Below are positions 63,191-64,000 of a stretch of 64,000 bases of DNA, piece after piece (position 1 is the first letter of the stretch; the number at the start of each line of letters is the position of its first letter). The notes beneath the pieces were generated by a model. It saw only the letters and a program-made list of their open reading frames with translations, was not told where the DNA came from and did not search any database. The stretch is from Ancylothrix sp. D3o (lineage in GTDB: Bacteria > Cyanobacteriota > Cyanobacteriia > Cyanobacteriales > Oscillatoriaceae): positions 682,001-746,000 of the forward strand of contig NZ_JAMXEX010000001.1 of assembly GCF_025370775.1 (NCBI RefSeq), in the 5' to 3' direction. The position numbers and the translations under genes are program-made.

Positions 63191-64000
63191 ATGCTACTCA
63201 TACCCCATCCATCAAACTTGTTTCCAGACACCAAAGCATTATTGCAAGTGCTATCTGCCGGCCTGCAAAAATCAATTGAAAGAAATCAGCCCCAAATTGT
63301 TAGCATTTCCTTGGAAATTCCAACCATTGATCCTCTTGCAGTTCTCCAAACAATTAATCAACCGGAAAAAATTCATTTTTACTTCGAGAAAAACCGCAGC
63401 CAAAATTCCTTTCGCCCCCCCGCAAGCGACCCCAAAATTATCAACCCCAGCGACGCCATCGCCGCCATCGATAGCGCCCAATCTCTTACCACAGAAGGCA
63501 CAAAAAGATTCACTCAAGCCCAAAAATTTATTCGCACTTGCCTTGCCAACACCATCACCACCGGCAACCTTAATTTACCCTATAGCGGCCCCCATTTTTT
63601 CTGTAGTTTTAGCTTTTTTGACCACAACTCCCCCCAAGATTCAAGCTTAAACGCAGCCACAATCTTTTTACCCCGCTGGCAAATTTCTCGCCACAGAGAA
63701 TGCTGCGTTTTAGTCGCCAATTTAGTGATCGAACCCAGCATCAACCTCGAAAAACTTTATAACAACTTCGTAGCAACCACCCAAAAAATTATCCAAACAC
63801 CTAAAATCATCCAGCCTTCAACAACCCACAGCTTAAACCTAACAAAACAGCCAGTCACCGAACCCGAAACTTTTAAAAAATCGGTTAAATCTGCCTTAAA
63901 CTCCATTCACAAAAACCAATATAATAAAATCGTCCTTGCCAGCGCCATTGATGTTTTTTCCCAAACTCCTTTTCAAATTATCCAATCCCTCAATAAACTC
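63191..64000 (+). CDS. menF: Isochorismate synthase (C-terminus beyond the window)
   Basis: The ATG at 63191 opens a frame (MLLIPHPSNLFPDTKALLQV) that runs 270 codons to the window edge. It resembles MenF/EntC isochorismate synthases: the N-terminal strand block VSISLEIPTIDPLAVLQTIN and KIHFYFEKNRSQNSF, and later FKKSVKSALNSIHKNQYNKI followed by VLASAIDVFS, which matches the start of the chorismate-binding domain. It converts chorismate to isochorismate, the first step of phylloquinone synthesis. It is divergent from menA, as expected for a men cluster. Confidence 0.88.
   Translation, partial: MLLIPHPSNLFPDTKALLQVLSAGLQKSIERNQPQIVSISLEIPTIDPLAVLQTINQPEKIHFYFEKNRSQNSFRPPASDPKIINPSDAIAAIDSAQSLTTEGTKRFTQAQKFIRTCLANTITTGNLNLPYSGPHFFCSFSFFDHNSPQDSSLNAATIFLPRWQISRHRECCVLVANLVIEPSINLEKLYNNFVATTQKIIQTPKIIQPSTTHSLNLTKQPVTEPETFKKSVKSALNSIHKNQYNKIVLASAIDVFSQTPFQIIQSLNKL

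Noticed and set aside
63150-63650. 166-codon frame at the right end of the window
   Set aside because: It is out of frame with menF, which has clear family motifs from ATG 63191 and covers the same DNA.

Overview
The window is a stretch of cyanobacterial chromosome. The evidence is a phycocyanin rod operon (cpcB-cpcA-cpcC-cpcD-cpcE-cpcF), the phylloquinone genes menF/menA/menH/menC/menE plus a DHNA-CoA thioesterase, an Ftn2/ARC6-type division protein, a plastid-like pyruvate dehydrogenase E1 alpha, and many families seen mainly in cyanobacteria (DUF4912, DUF2358, cyanobacterial LCP and ABC1 kinase proteins). No phycoerythrin genes are present. A filamentous Oscillatoriales-type organism is a reasonable guess, but the genus cannot be set from this sequence.

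Layout. 1-5 kb: two family 2 glycosyltransferases (one cut by the window edge), cobU, a Cys-rich hypothetical gene and RNase Z. 5-10.3 kb: pyruvate kinase, then tRNA-Thr(CGT) followed directly by a tyrosine recombinase and about 2 kb of gene-poor DNA rich in short repeats, probably an integrated element or its remnant. 10.3-17.4 kb: argS, two TauE-type permeases, a TPR protein, peptide deformylase and an HtrA protease. 17.6-20.5 kb: dnaA and dnaN with DnaA boxes between them, the likely oriC. 20.6-27.3 kb: two very large, tightly spaced genes of unknown function, the second an SF2-helicase-like ATPase. This is the best candidate here for an undescribed system. 27.3-32 kb: membrane-fusion protein, MacB-type permease and TolC-type channel with no ATPase gene. 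32-39.2 kb (minus strand): ArsA-like ATPase, DUF2358, a hypothetical protein, a DUF4912 protein with a large heptad repeat, and Ftn2. 39.6-42 kb: pdhA, a palindromic mobile-type repeat and an FkbM methyltransferase broken by an in-frame stop. 42-48.8 kb: the cpc operon, a Dabb protein and a DUF815 ATPase. 48.9-56.7 kb: acyltransferase, Uma2 protein, small hypotheticals between two copies of an interspersed repeat, ABC1 kinase, mannose-1-phosphate guanylyltransferase and an LCP protein. 57-64 kb: DHNA-CoA thioesterase, a small hypothetical, an anti-sigma-type kinase and the men cluster, ending inside menF.

How genes work together. The cpc genes make phycocyanin, its rod linkers and the lyase that attaches phycocyanobilin to CpcA. 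MenF, MenA, MenH, MenC, MenE and the thioesterase cover most of phylloquinone synthesis; MenD, MenB and the final methylation are not in the window. ManC, LCP and the glycosyltransferases point to cell-surface polysaccharide work. Strand composition is striking by eye: the + strand is C/A-rich at 1-4.8 kb, G/T-rich at about 5-24.5 kb, and C/A-rich at about 25-39 kb, whichever strand is coding.

Protein functions come from recognised motifs and family resemblance judged by eye. No database search was run.
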